Source: Temnopleurus reevesii
Taxonomy: Eukaryota; Echinodermata; Echinoidea; Temnopleuroida; Temnopleuridae
Length of the DNA stretch: 55,791 bases
Direction: 5' to 3'
NCBI GenBank assembly: GCA_036244855.1
Contig: BQKZ01000343.1
Location: 72,219 to 128,009, forward strand
The first letter of the stretch is position 1, and every line of letters begins with the position of its first letter. Both the position numbers and the translations under genes were made by a program. Of the stretch, positions 34,502-44,283 are shown piece after piece. Below the pieces are notes generated by a model, which was not told the DNA's origin, did no database searches, and saw nothing but the letters and a program-made list of their open reading frames with translations.

Positions 34502-35746
34502 TTAATGGACCCAACTAGGAGCAGCCATAGTCGTTGATGTCGCTGTGGTTCCTATCGTTCCAATGTTATCAAAGCTGGCATCGGGTCCTTCCGCAAGATC
34601 CTGTTCGTTTCGCAGGATGGTTTCAACATCGAGGTCGCTCCAGCCCTTGAGGGCCTGAGGGTCGATCTGGACGTTTTCCAGATCACTAGGGAACCTCTCG
34701 CCGTGGCCCATTCCGGGGTGGGGAGGATGCATATGGTGGTGGATGTGGGGGATGTGGTGTGGGGTTCCGCCGTTGGGGTACTGGGCCATGTGGTGATGGC
34801 CGGTGCTCTGCGAGCTGTGGCCATTGTTGAGCAGCATGGCCAGGTTGCTGCCTTGGTTCTGCGTCGGCATCAGCCGGTGGGGCGACGTGTGCTGGATCAT
34901 GCTCTCCTCACGGCAGCTGGGCATAGGACGCGGCGACTGCTGCTGGCGTAGCACAGCTGACTGCGGAAACATGGGATCCTGAGGGATGATGGCATCGCCA
35001 TTATCGTGCATCATGCTTGTGAAACTTTGGCTCTGTCGCATGCCGTACTGGCTCGGAGGCAGCTCCTGCATCGGGGAACACTGTCCTAGGGGACTGACAG
35101 CTGGGGTGCCCTGTTGTGAGTAATACGGGCTCTGCGTGTTGCTATGTACAGGGGACATTTCCGATCCGCTGTAGCTTTGCGGAGAGAACAGATAACCTCC
35201 ATTTTGTGTGTGCCGCATTCCCGGGTCAACACTTAAACCTGAATCTAGGGTCATCGCTTTGGCTAGTTTGGCTAGCTGGTCGGTTGACTGGTAGGGGTCA
35301 GGGCTATCATACGCTTGGGATGGTGCGATATCTTGGAAGGGTATTGGGGACATGGGTGGGACTTCATTGTCATGCATATCTATCTCTGGGTGTGCGGACA
35401 TGAGAGGGGACCGGCGGCCACAGCTGCTCGCGTTCGAGCTTGCTCGCGATCTAAAGTCCGTTGTACCAAGATTGAATGGTAACGGACTCGCCCCTTCATC
35501 TCCTTCCAGCTTTGGTGTGGGGCTTGTGTTTCCCCACTTGGCGCGTTCCTCCAGGACCTTCTTCTTGACGCGCCCCCGCTTCCTCTCGAACTTGGAATTT
35601 GTTGTATCCATGCTGGAGGCTCTTCTCCTTGAGGACTTGCCTGGCTTAGCATCAGGGTTGATCATCCACCAAGAGCTCTTTCCTGTGCCTTCATTCTGAA
35701 CCCGAACAAACCGGCTGTGTAGTGACAAATTGTGGCGGATGGAGTT
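34502..35746 (-). CDS. foxo: FoxO-class forkhead transcription factor, 3'-terminal coding exon (partial)
   Basis: FoxO factors are insulin/PI3K-AKT-controlled transcription factors that shuttle between nucleus and cytoplasm. The exon encodes 414 residues plus stop, in frame from the acceptor (first codons N-S-I-R-H-N-L-S). Residues 1-39 are the forkhead part from helix 3 through wing 2, with NSIRHNLSLHSRF and VQNEGTGKSSWWMINPD, the last diagnostic of FoxO. Residues 37-62 form a basic nuclear-localisation region containing RRRASS, an AKT site (RxRxxS, Ser45, equivalent to human FOXO1 Ser256). A third-AKT-site equivalent, RSRASSNAS, places Ser103 (RxRxxS) before possible CK1 serines. The middle is Ser/Pro-rich with about a dozen SP/TP dipeptides. 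An LxxLL motif (LAMLL) sits at 302-306, a His-rich stretch at 317-349, and an acidic C-terminal activation region at 370-381 (SDLDVETILRNE). The protein ends SWVH, like the SWV-G end of vertebrate FOXO1. The first forkhead half and the first AKT site are not in the window. The identity is secure; the species is not. Confidence 0.97.
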   Translation of the reverse strand, partial: NSIRHNLSLHSRFVRVQNEGTGKSSWWMINPDAKPGKSSRRRASSMDTTNSKFERKRGRVKKKVLEERAKWGNTSPTPKLEGDEGASPLPFNLGTTDFRSRASSNASSCGRRSPLMSAHPEIDMHDNEVPPMSPIPFQDIAPSQAYDSPDPYQSTDQLAKLAKAMTLDSGLSVDPGMRHTQNGGYLFSPQSYSGSEMSPVHSNTQSPYYSQQGTPAVSPLGQCSPMQELPPSQYGMRQSQSFTSMMHDNGDAIIPQDPMFPQSAVLRQQQSPRPMPSCREESMIQHTSPHRLMPTQNQGSNLAMLLNNGHSSQSTGHHHMAQYPNGGTPHHIPHIHHHMHPPHPGMGHGERFPSDLENVQIDPQALKGWSDLDVETILRNEQDLAEGPDASFDNIGTIGTTATSTTMAAPSWVH

Positions 35747-35768
35747 CTGCAGAAAGATAAAAAAGACC
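35747..35768 (-). other. Splice acceptor of the FoxO coding exon
   Basis: Read on the minus strand, a pyrimidine-rich run (TTTTTTATCTTTCTGCAG) ends in CAG directly before AACTCC, which encodes N-S-I-R. The junction falls between codons, inside the forkhead domain just before the NSIRH motif. This is where, from memory, vertebrate FOXO genes also place their first coding intron. The agreement supports both the exon boundary and the FoxO assignment. Confidence 0.93.
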
Positions 35769-36780
35769 GGAAATGTTATTCACGGTATGAAAGAGGAAAT
35801 ATATAATTCATTCAGTCATAGAATGAATACCAAATTATCAAATTCATTCATATTATCAATAATTTGGAAAAAAAAATAAATAAATAAACGAAAAGTGATT
35901 AAAGCACATAAAATATTCTTGCAGGGTATATGCATGGATGAAAAAAACAAAGTCATGTTGTTTTGGCTTGGACATACATGTACCTGTGAGGGTGATAACT
36001 TTAAATATTGTTTAAAGTTTGTTAAGCATTAAAGTTAGTTAAGCATTTCATGAGTGCAATTATTGCCTCTTGTTAATGTTAACTCTATGCAAAAATTCAC
36101 ATATCGTAAATACTCATAAAGATCTATATATGATAATACAGCATACATTTTTCAGTTGGTATGAATATGAACAGTTATATGCAAAGGAAACACTAAAAAG
36201 TTGTTACTAGACAGTAGACATCGGCAGCCAGGCTCCAGGGCACAAAATTCTATGATTGGGAAAATATGTTGATAGCCATGAAACCTTATCAGGCTATCGC
36301 CATAGAACACTCGGTGAATACCAGTAGACCCAAAGTCTGATAAGGCCTTTACAGAGGCTCACAAGACTCCAAGAAAAGCAAGGAGACAGTTTTGTTTTTA
36401 TGAAAAGTTCTCTAAATTATTGGTACGCCCGCTAGTACAATTCAACCTCAACCTTTACTGTAAGAGGACAGATCATGTGCTCTGCTACGGCTAGGGGAAA
36501 AAAAAGCCACCTGTAATTCACCGGTTTCACTGGCGATAACCTAAATGAGGCACAGGTTCAAAAGCACATGCTGTAACAATGCTATCCTGCAAATCATGTT
36601 GGTCCCTCATTATACATGGAACCCAATCATATTGTCTTTTTTTTTCATGACAGCGAAAATGTACATGCAGAGCTTGAAATTGTAGAAATTGTAGAAACAG
36701 CCGCCATGATGCTTCTCAAAAAATATATATATATTAGAAAACCAGGCCTCTGCTAATGCTAGAAGCTCTGAAACAAAAGT
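35769..36780. other. Intronic AT-rich DNA
   Basis: No repeat family recognised. Contains short A/T runs, TACATGTAC and ordinary intronic sequence. Confidence 0.4.
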
Positions 36781-36789
36781 CTAATAATA

Positions 36790-37080
36790 GCTTGTGTCGA
36801 GTATTAATAATGCACGTGCCAGTCCCGACGTAGATGCGCTACTCTGGACTGCTTAATCGCACATTAAAAGCCGATCACTATTACGTTCATTAAGAGGGCG
36901 GTGGACCATACAGGGATCCGAAAGCGACATTATCCCGCATTATCGATTTTGGAAATTAGGCTTCGGCAAACGCGACAATGTGGGGACTTACTTAATCAAG
37001 CTCGGCCAGAAAGCAAGCCAGTGGTCTGTAATTAACTACCACTCAAAATGCTAATGACTTGACCTAGATAAGACATAGAG
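36790..37080. promoter_or_regulatory. Candidate intronic FoxO enhancer
   Basis: About 1 kb upstream of the coding exon. It combines a CACGTG E-box (36813-36818), ATTAATAATGC, GGTCTGTAATTAACTACC and GCTAATGACTTGACC (homeodomain cores), AAATTAGGCTTCGGC, and many retained CpGs. Base composition differs sharply from the flanks. No frame explains it. Cross-species conservation would decide. Confidence 0.35.
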
Positions 37081-37216
37081 TATTCGTGGAAAAAAAAGGG
37101 GGATAGGTGTATGAGTTCGTTGGGAGGCAACTCATCAAAAAGCTAGTAACCTTCTTTTTTATAGCAACGTGAAGAAGTTTTGAGGTAGGCCGTAGCTAGG
37201 TTCATGGCACGAGCTA

Positions 37217-37398
37217 GAGTCAAACCTGTCTATCTTGGCCAGCGAAGGACATAGCTAAAGTTGCCACTGTAGTCAGGTGACCTCCATAGACAGCTTCAAT
37301 AATACACACTTTTTTCTGGAGGGAGCCAACCAATGCAGGTGGCCATTGTAGACAGGTGGTCACTACAGAAAGCAGGCCAATAAGACAGGCGTGACTGT
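37217..37398. mobile_element. Tc1/mariner-like MITE family B, copy 2
   Basis: AGTCAAACCTGTCTATCTTG at the left and GACAGGCGTGACTGTAT at the right; interior words GTGGCCATTGTAGACAGGTG match the other copies in a more diverged form. Confidence 0.55.
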
Positions 37399-37399
37399 A

Positions 37400-38495
37400 T
37401 GTTGTGCCATGTTCTCAACTAATTTCATTTCATGGATAGTACCATGGACATACCGGAAAGTGGACTCGGCAAGAATTTATTTTTTGTGTAACACGGGTCT
37501 TTCTCATCTTGCCCTACATTACAAGAAATAAACTGCCTCCCCAGAGCTTGTGCTTGCATATTATTCAATAGTTGTCAGTGCTGGGTAGTCTGCAAAACCA
37601 GACTAAAATCGAGGTATCTTATTTACATGTAGTGTTGATTGCTAGCAGGAGCAACCATGGAAATGGAGTACACACACAGCTACAGTTCAAACAGCTTAGA
37701 AAATAGGTTGTTGCGATTCATTTAGTCTTCCTACCCAAACATGATTTATTCAAAGGGTTTTTTTAAATCAAAATGCATTTGTGTGCATGCTGTGCAAGTC
37801 TGAAGGCTTTCGGTGTGAGCATGATATAGAATATGCAATTTTTCACTACATGACACACATTGCTTTAGCCTACATGTAGGAAAGAACAATGCTGTGTGTG
37901 ATGTAGTCACACAATGCATACCTTATCACGCTCTGCGCATGCACACACCAAAAGCCTTGGGACTGTGCTTGCAGACTAATTAAACCTGCTATCACTTTGA
38001 AACTCAGGACAATGGTTGCACATAGGAATCATTGCACAATATCCACTGTTCTGAGCTTTTATAGTGATGACAGGTAGCAAAGAATTCTGCCTTACTGAGT
38101 ATAGCCTCAGTTGCAGACTATGGTAGCCTTCACTGAAGTAGTCTGCGCATCATGAACACTCACAAATCATCCAGCTTCCTGTTACTCATGCACCAGCCTT
38201 TCATTCGATTTCGGAGAATGAAGCTTTCTTGCCAAAGAATAGACCTCGACCAGAAACCTGACAAGTACTAAGCCACGGAGACCTTCATTCTAAGCCCTTA
38301 CGCAAACTTACATGCAATTTTCCCCCTTTGGGAATGCATAGTGCTCTCTCCTTTCTTTAATACCGAGCTGTGATCTTTCAGCGCCATGTTTGTGCATGGT
38401 TTTCAAAACAAAACAAGTCGCCCAAAATTAACTTCAGCTCATGTCATTTTCCAAAACTTGTACATTACCTGCCACTATTCTCTGCCTATATCAAG
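37400..38495. other. Intronic DNA with one AGTCT-N8-AGACT copy
   Basis: A perfect motif lies at 37587-37604. No other feature recognised. Confidence 0.4.
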
Positions 38496-38499
38496 TAAT

Positions 38500-38660
38500 G
38501 TAAAAACTGTAATTTTTGCTGGTGTTTTATTTTTGCAAATTTCCCGACCAGGAATTTGTTAAAATTTCCATCCATAATAATGCCCATAGACTTGTGCATA
38601 GTTATCTTTCAAGAAGTGAAAACCCGGTAATATACAGACTTACAATATGTAAATTTGTGT
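38500..38660. mobile_element. Palindromic MITE family A, diverged copy
   Basis: Starts GTAAAAACTGTAATTTTTGC, continues GGTGTTTTATTTTTGCAAAT and AAAATTTCCATCC, and ends near TATACAGACTTAC. Same orientation as the 11484 copy, truncated at the right. Confidence 0.55.
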
Positions 38661-39269
38661 AAAAGTGAGTCGACTCGCTAAATTTGAACAATGAAATGTT
38701 GATTTTTTCAGTAGGCCTATATCACTCTAATAACAATATGATCACGGTAGGACCACTGGACCATTGTTCTGATCTTTTATAGCAATAACAGGTAGCTCAG
38801 GATTCTGACTAGCATGGTACAAGTCTGCCAATCTACATGTAAATCTGTACTTATCTACTTCTTTGGTCATATTTTGCCTCACAAGGGGTACCAAAATTAT
38901 AAGATGTTGGTGAATAATTTTGAACACAAGATCGATCGAAGTGCATCAAATCTGTCTCCTCTCAAAACCTTTTCATTCAGTGACCTATCGAACCGCAGGT
39001 TTGGAAGCATCAGCAGTCAGTCAGCACCTAGTCACAGGCCTATATTTAGTGATCTCATTTTCACACTAATCCTACAGGATATTAAAGGTATACCACTGTA
39101 TTGGGGAAATTTCACAATTTTTCTTGAATTGTCTTAAAACCCTCTCATAATCATCAACAGAATGATTTTCATACTAGATAATATCATTTTGATGTACAAA
39201 AGTTGTATTTTACTGTTCTTATGTTAATAAAAAGGATTTTTGAAAATGAATTGAAATTGTAAATTTTCA

Positions 39270-39490
39270 NNNNNNNNNNNNNNNNNNNNNNNNNNNNNNN
39301 NNNNNNNNNNNNNNNNNNNNNNNNNNNNNNNNNNNNNNNNNNNNNNNNNNNNNNNNNNNNNNNNNNNNNNNNNNNNNNNNNNNNNNNNNNNNNNNNNNNN
39401 NNNNNNNNNNNNNNNNNNNNNNNNNNNNNNNNNNNNNNNNNNNNNNNNNNNNNNNNNNNNNNNNNNNNNNNNNNCCCCCCCCCCCCCCCC
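39270..39490. other. Assembly gap (205 N) ending in C16
   Basis: N from 39270 to 39474, then 16 C. The homopolymer is the likely cause of the break. The gap size may be nominal. Confidence 0.98.
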
Positions 39491-40139
39491 TAAGATGCAC
39501 AAATGAATTGCCACGACCGGTGACCTGTTTACTTGCCGTACTCTCTTTGGATTCGTTTTGCCTTGTGAAGGAAAGTGTCCTTCATCAAAATTCCCTTGTA
39601 TATGGTGCCCCCCCCTACAAAAAAAACCTGCCCCTTCTCTCTCCTCCCCTTCACCTTTTCCGACTCCTTGATATTACAAGTATTGATTCGGCAATCCCCT
39701 CTTCATGTAGGCCTATATTTTCGAATGTGCTTATTATTTCATTCTTTTCGTACATCAAGAGTAAACTTTGAAGTCCATTATCTTCATGTATTGAACCAAA
39801 TTCTGTCTCTGTGATCAATTTCTTAACCAGAATCTGTCTCGATCGACATTAACCTGATATCATTATTATAATCAAATGTGAAGAATAGAATGACATTTAG
39901 CTTCAACTTTCCTTGTATGCTCCAATCATAGAGAATATTGAAATTATTCTCAAATCAATATACCACAAGGAAAGAGTTACGTACAACCAGAGTGTGCATT
40001 TATAACAAGAAGAAAAGTCTGCCGTTTTCCCCTGGGAGAAAGCCATCCACTTTCAAAAGCGGTCAATTTGATAATTACTGCCTGTGCTTCAGGTAAAACG
40101 AAACTTAACCTACCCCTGGATATGCCGAGGATCACTTTT

Positions 40140-40830
40140 AAAGCGAGACTTGATGAAGAGAGAAAAGGATAGAGAGAGGGGACAGATAAAAAGAGAGAAA
40201 GAGGGAAAGGGAGAATCACAGAGATGATAGGGAGATAGATGGGAAGAGTGAAAAGAATAAGGAGAGGGAGCAAATGGGGAAGATATATGTTCCACTGTAC
40301 ATCATTGACTTGACAAAACCTTGAATAGACAAAAATAAATAGAGGAATGAAAGGGAAAATACCATCATAAAAAGGAGATTAACCTTTACAGAAGAGAGCA
40401 AAGAGCAAAGGTAAGGAAAGAATGTACATGGACAGAGAGAGAGGGAGAGAGGTAAACAGACATATACAGACAGAACGAGAAAGAGAGGAGTGAGGGAAGG
40501 AAGCAACAGAGAGATATGCAAAAGGGATAGATGAAAATAGAAAGGAAAAAGAAAGAAAGATAGAGATATAGACATACAGACAGATAGATAAATAGACATA
40601 TAGAAAGATAGACAGATGGACAGAAAGATAGACAGATAGACAGAATGAGAGATAGATATACATTGTATATATATATAAATAGAAAGGCAGGTAACAAGAT
40701 GAGCAGATAAGCAGATAGATAGACAGAGAGCTAGATAAACAGATAAACAAATAGATGGAAAGACAGAAATAAAGAGACAGACAATGAGAGAGGGAGAAGA
40801 CAATACAAGTACAGAAACAAACCATCATTC
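40140..40830. repeat. Purine-rich tract with GATA/GACA repeats
   Basis: GA-rich from 40140 to 40270 and again from 40380; 40560-40780 is dominated by AGATAGACAGATAGATA-type units (GATA and GACA tetramers). Frames on the minus strand are Tyr/Ser/Leu/Ile low-complexity artefacts. Confidence 0.85.
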
Positions 40831-41590
40831 AGAGAGAAACTTGCACATAGATACATTGTACATACAGTGTGCAGAATAATTAGAGGGAGTGCATTGTGCC
40901 GATGAACAATTGTAATGAAAAATCCAAGGGTATGATATCAGTCGTCGTTAATGAATGCCTTGGCTTTGGCATTTCGCATTATTGATGAGTTCCAGTGAGG
41001 GGGAGGGAGCAAAATTTCAAAAGGGCACGGCATCTCTTTCACTGCGAACTTTTCAAGCTGACAAACACAATACAGATACTCCTCTCAGCAAGACAGTATA
41101 GTATTCTATATATCTTTTCAGTTAGATTGAATAAAATGAATTGCATTGAATGAGAGACTCTACGCTTTGTATCGCCATGGCTTTGCCCTTCAAAGAATTG
41201 TATTTTTCAGTGTGCTATAGCAAACTGGGTGATATTCAGGTTTTCTGATGTGAATTTAATTCAAACAGATATTGATTTGAATCAAGTTCAATCCTGGCTA
41301 ATGCCAAGAAACTTGGGTCTTTGAAATCAAAAGGCTCATAATGGTTCTGTAAACCTAGATTCTTTTCATTCGGGAAAGGGGTGGGTGGTGTCTCTTTTCA
41401 ACTATTTCTTTATTTTCCTTCTTCATACTTTCCAGCTTCTTTTAAAGCATTCTACTAATTATTTCTTCATGGATTCCAATTGAAGCTGCTTGTAATATGA
41501 AGGAAAAAATGGGGGGGGGGGGGGCAAACTGAGTACATGTAAGGCTTTGCCTGGATATTATTCTGTAGTTCTTGATGGTTCTGCGATTAA
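40831..41590. other. Intronic DNA with a G14 run
   Basis: G14 at 41511-41524. Nothing else recognised. Confidence 0.45.
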
Positions 41591-41591
41591 T

Positions 41592-41742
41592 TATATAATA
41601 TTGGATGGCACTGAATGGAATACCAGGGAATATTGCATGAGTTAGGGCAATATTGCACGAATCGAAGATGAGTGCAATATTGGCTCTAACGAGTGCAATA
41701 TTCCCGGTATTTCATGAAATAAAACCATCCAATATAATTATT
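41592..41742. mobile_element. Fold-back MITE, ATATTGGATGG ends
   Basis: The left arm contains ATAATATTGGATGG and ATACCAGGGAATATTGCA, with TTAGGGCAATATTGCACGA further in. The right arm carries their reverse complements (TGCAATATTCCCGGTAT, CCATCCAATATAAT). The loop is about 10 bp (ATCGAAGATG). A second small hairpin, GCCGTACAACAT / ATGTTGCACGGC, lies at 41832-41862 and may belong to a longer version. Confidence 0.75.
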
Positions 41743-42314
41743 ATTATCTTTACATTAGCCTTTGAGGTTGCCGATATTATTGTAGAAGTACCAGAAGGCT
41801 GATCACTGCTTTGCGCATGCTTGAAATTGAAGCCGTACAACATGGCCTAATGTTGCACGGCTTAAAACTCTCATATCGATAATAATTATTTGTATTTATC
41901 AAATTCAATTCTAAACTAGCGACCATCATCCTTGCCATTTACGTGTCGCTTCTGCAAGAAAGAAAAGTGATGTTTCTATTCACTGAACCGTCAAAATGTA
42001 AAATTGTTCATAAAGAAAAGCCCCCATCGCCTCACCAGAGTCCACAAATATTTTTTTTTTAAATCCTCTCCTGTGGGTTACAATGACCATACAAATTGAT
42101 CCCTATGATAACTATCCAAAAAGCGTTTTGGCATGACAGTATGAACAGGTCTGTTCACCAAAGAGGTCACATGACAGCCTGGTCATGTGACACATTGACC
42201 GTGATTGCAATGCATGCCAATTCCACTCCGGTCAAGTTTGCTTGGTTGTAATTGACCATTAAAGCAAACATTATGACAGGAGAGTGTCCGTTTCAGTACT
42301 TGTGAATTGTCTTA

Positions 42315-42877
42315 AGGCCACCGCACACTGCACGATTTTTAGTCTAAGACCTTAAAACCTTGCGACCAAACTTTACGACCTGACATCGCACACTACGCGA
42401 CCAAAGACCTTAAGACCAAAGATCCGATACCGATATCGTAACATTAATAATCGATAGCTCAAAAAGCTACGCGCTCGTTTCCCATCGCAACACGCAGCGC
42501 GATAAGTCGAAATTTTAACGTTAAATCTCGGATTTTCTCTCTAAATTTGTCATATTTCACAATGTCATTGAAAATGAAGAAATTAAATTCATGTTTTCAG
42601 CTAATGATAATGCATTTATTATTAAATAACAAAACATCAATGTTTTAATGAGCAATTTTCGAGTGATGCTGTTGTGTGTCTAGTGGGAGGCTGTGAGTGT
42701 GTGATGGAGCTGCTGAGCTGGGAGAGGTCGCATGAGACCTCAAAAAGATTGAACATGCTGAAACCTTAAGACCTCGGTCTTAAGGTTGGATGTTTTGTCT
42801 CCGACCAGTTAAATGGTGACGTCATACCCTCGGTCTTAAGGTCTTAAGACAAAAAATCGTGTAGTGTGCGGTGGCCT
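42315..42877. mobile_element. Harbinger-like MITE with TTA target duplication
   Basis: Terminal inverted repeats AGGCCACCGCACACTGCACG / CGTGTAGTGTGCGGTGGCCT differ at one base. They are flanked by TTA on both sides (42312-42314, 42878-42880), the 3-bp duplication expected of PIF/Harbinger transposons. Sub-terminal CTTAAGACC / GGTCTTAAG words repeat in both halves. At 563 bp with no frame it is non-autonomous. CpGs are well kept (CATCGCACACTACGCGACC), suggesting fairly recent insertion. Confidence 0.85.
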
Positions 42878-42885
42878 TTAGTCTA

Positions 42886-43048
42886 GGGTTGTGTTTCATA
42901 ATGCTGTTTGTAGATCTATGCATGACTCTTCCACGATTGGTGACCATTTCATTTGTGCGACAGGGATTATCATTGAGTCCGAGAAAGGGTCACCAGTTGT
43001 TCGTAACGTCATGCATAGATCTACGAACAGCTCTATGAAACACAACCC
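42886..43048. mobile_element. Fold-back MITE family C, well-preserved copy
   Basis: Arms GGGTTGTGTTTCATAATGC, then AGATCTATGCATGAC; right side GTCATGCATAGATCTACGAA, then ATGAAACACAACCC. The whole 163 bp can fold into one hairpin. It starts only 8 bp after the Harbinger-like element. Copies elsewhere: 4931-5067 (diverged). Confidence 0.85.
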
Positions 43049-43157
43049 AGGGAAGACAACATTGTCTGTATTTTCATAAACTGCCATTATCAATGCAATA
43101 AAGATGAACAAATGAAGTTGTTTAGTGGTAAAGGCGTAGCAGTTGTTATACGACTTA

Positions 43158-43333
43158 TGGGGTGTTGCTCAAAATCAACTGCAAATCAACAGCAACTTTG
43201 CCAATTGTAACGCGCATTTTCATTCACGTACGGTATGCGCATTTAACAAGACGCGCATGAAACAATGATTTTGATTGGCGCGTTCCGATCAACTGCAACT
43301 TGCGATCAATTGCAACTTTTGAGCAACACCCCC
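43158..43333. mobile_element. Fold-back MITE family D with TTA target duplication
   Basis: GGGGTGTTGCTCAAAAT at the left and TTTTGAGCAACACCCC at the right, flanked by TTA at 43155-43157 and 43334-43336. The interior keeps CpGs (AACGCGCATTTTC, GACGCGCATG, TGGCGCGTTCC). A second copy, inverted in orientation and CpG-depleted, is at 55184-55369. The TTA duplication fits PIF/Harbinger. Confidence 0.82.
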
Positions 43334-43689
43334 TTAGTGTACATGTAAACATGTATAAAGTTCTTCATGCTCCACATTAGAATTTTCTTCATGATAATTT
43401 ATGACAGTTTATTGCATTAATTATTGCATTAAACTTGCCTTATTAGGAACAAAATCGACTGTACTCGCATTTCATTGGCAAATCAAAGTCAATAATAATT
43501 CATGGATACCACCTCAAAAGCGAAGCCACGAACCAATCAAAGTGGTCGTTCAAATTAGCAATTTACAGCGGATTTCTTATTGATTGCAACTCTCTTCAAC
43601 AGCACACTTTATAGTCTATTTCCTTCTATACTTCATGAAATCTGATCTATCTCTTTAAACTAAATGGTTTCATTGTGCTTGTGATGAGG

Positions 43690-43840
43690 ATGGTGATTAA
43701 GGGTTCCTGTCGGGCAACCTGTCTCTCATTTATCTTCTATTAGCGTGTACAGCGCTCGGGGGATGTGACACGACCTATGCCGCACGTTTCGGATGACAAC
43801 TCATTTCCTGACATGCGGTTTTTACGAATCGAGCACAATG
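43690..43840. promoter_or_regulatory. Candidate regulatory element, CpG-retaining
   Basis: AGCGCTCGGGGGATGTGACA, GCCGCACGTTTCGG and GCGGTTTTTACGAATCG lie in AT-rich intron. No frame and no repeat recognised. Confidence 0.22.
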
Positions 43841-44140
43841 TAGGCTTTGTACATGTACATGTAACAATTTATGGGTGATAACGAGCTCATATGTGCTTCA
43901 TTTGTAAAGCATGTAAATGAATTGGCAAAAGGAGTATCTGGAAGCAATCCAATAAAAAAAAAAAGATTTCTTCCAATACGACTTGTCAGTTTTCGACAAG
44001 CAAAATCTAATTTGTATTACAATGGTCATATAATGGTACATGTGCATGTACATGTAAAATCCAATTTGTAGCAAGCATGACACACAATGATATGTTGTAC
44101 AGCAACACAAAAGACAATTGTCTATTTATAAATTTCTAGG

Positions 44141-44283
44141 CCCGTATTCCGATAGCAAGGTTTAACTTACCCCAGGTCTAAGTCATTGTTCTTTAGACTC
44201 TTGGTTTAACTTTTGAATAGCCCAGGTCTAAATAACAATGACTAAGTCCAGGGTTGAGTTAAATCTCACTATCGGAATACGGG
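44141..44283. mobile_element. Fold-back MITE, CCCGTATTCCGATAG ends
   Basis: CCCGTATTCCGATAG at the left and CTATCGGAATACGGG at the right are exact reverse complements. Interior pairs include CCCAGGTCTAA and TCATTGTT / AACAATGA, so the 143 bp is essentially one hairpin. Confidence 0.88.

Noticed and set aside
35352..35699. Plus-strand frames opposite the FoxO exon (also 34703-34951, 35116-35403)
   Set aside because: Antisense shadows of the FoxO coding sequence.
39224..39514. Frame across the gap
   Set aside because: Consists mostly of unknown residues from N; not evidence of a gene.
40216..40828. Frames of 103-195 codons on the minus strand
   Set aside because: Come from the GATA/GACA and GA repeats; Ser, Leu, Ile, Tyr runs with no domain.
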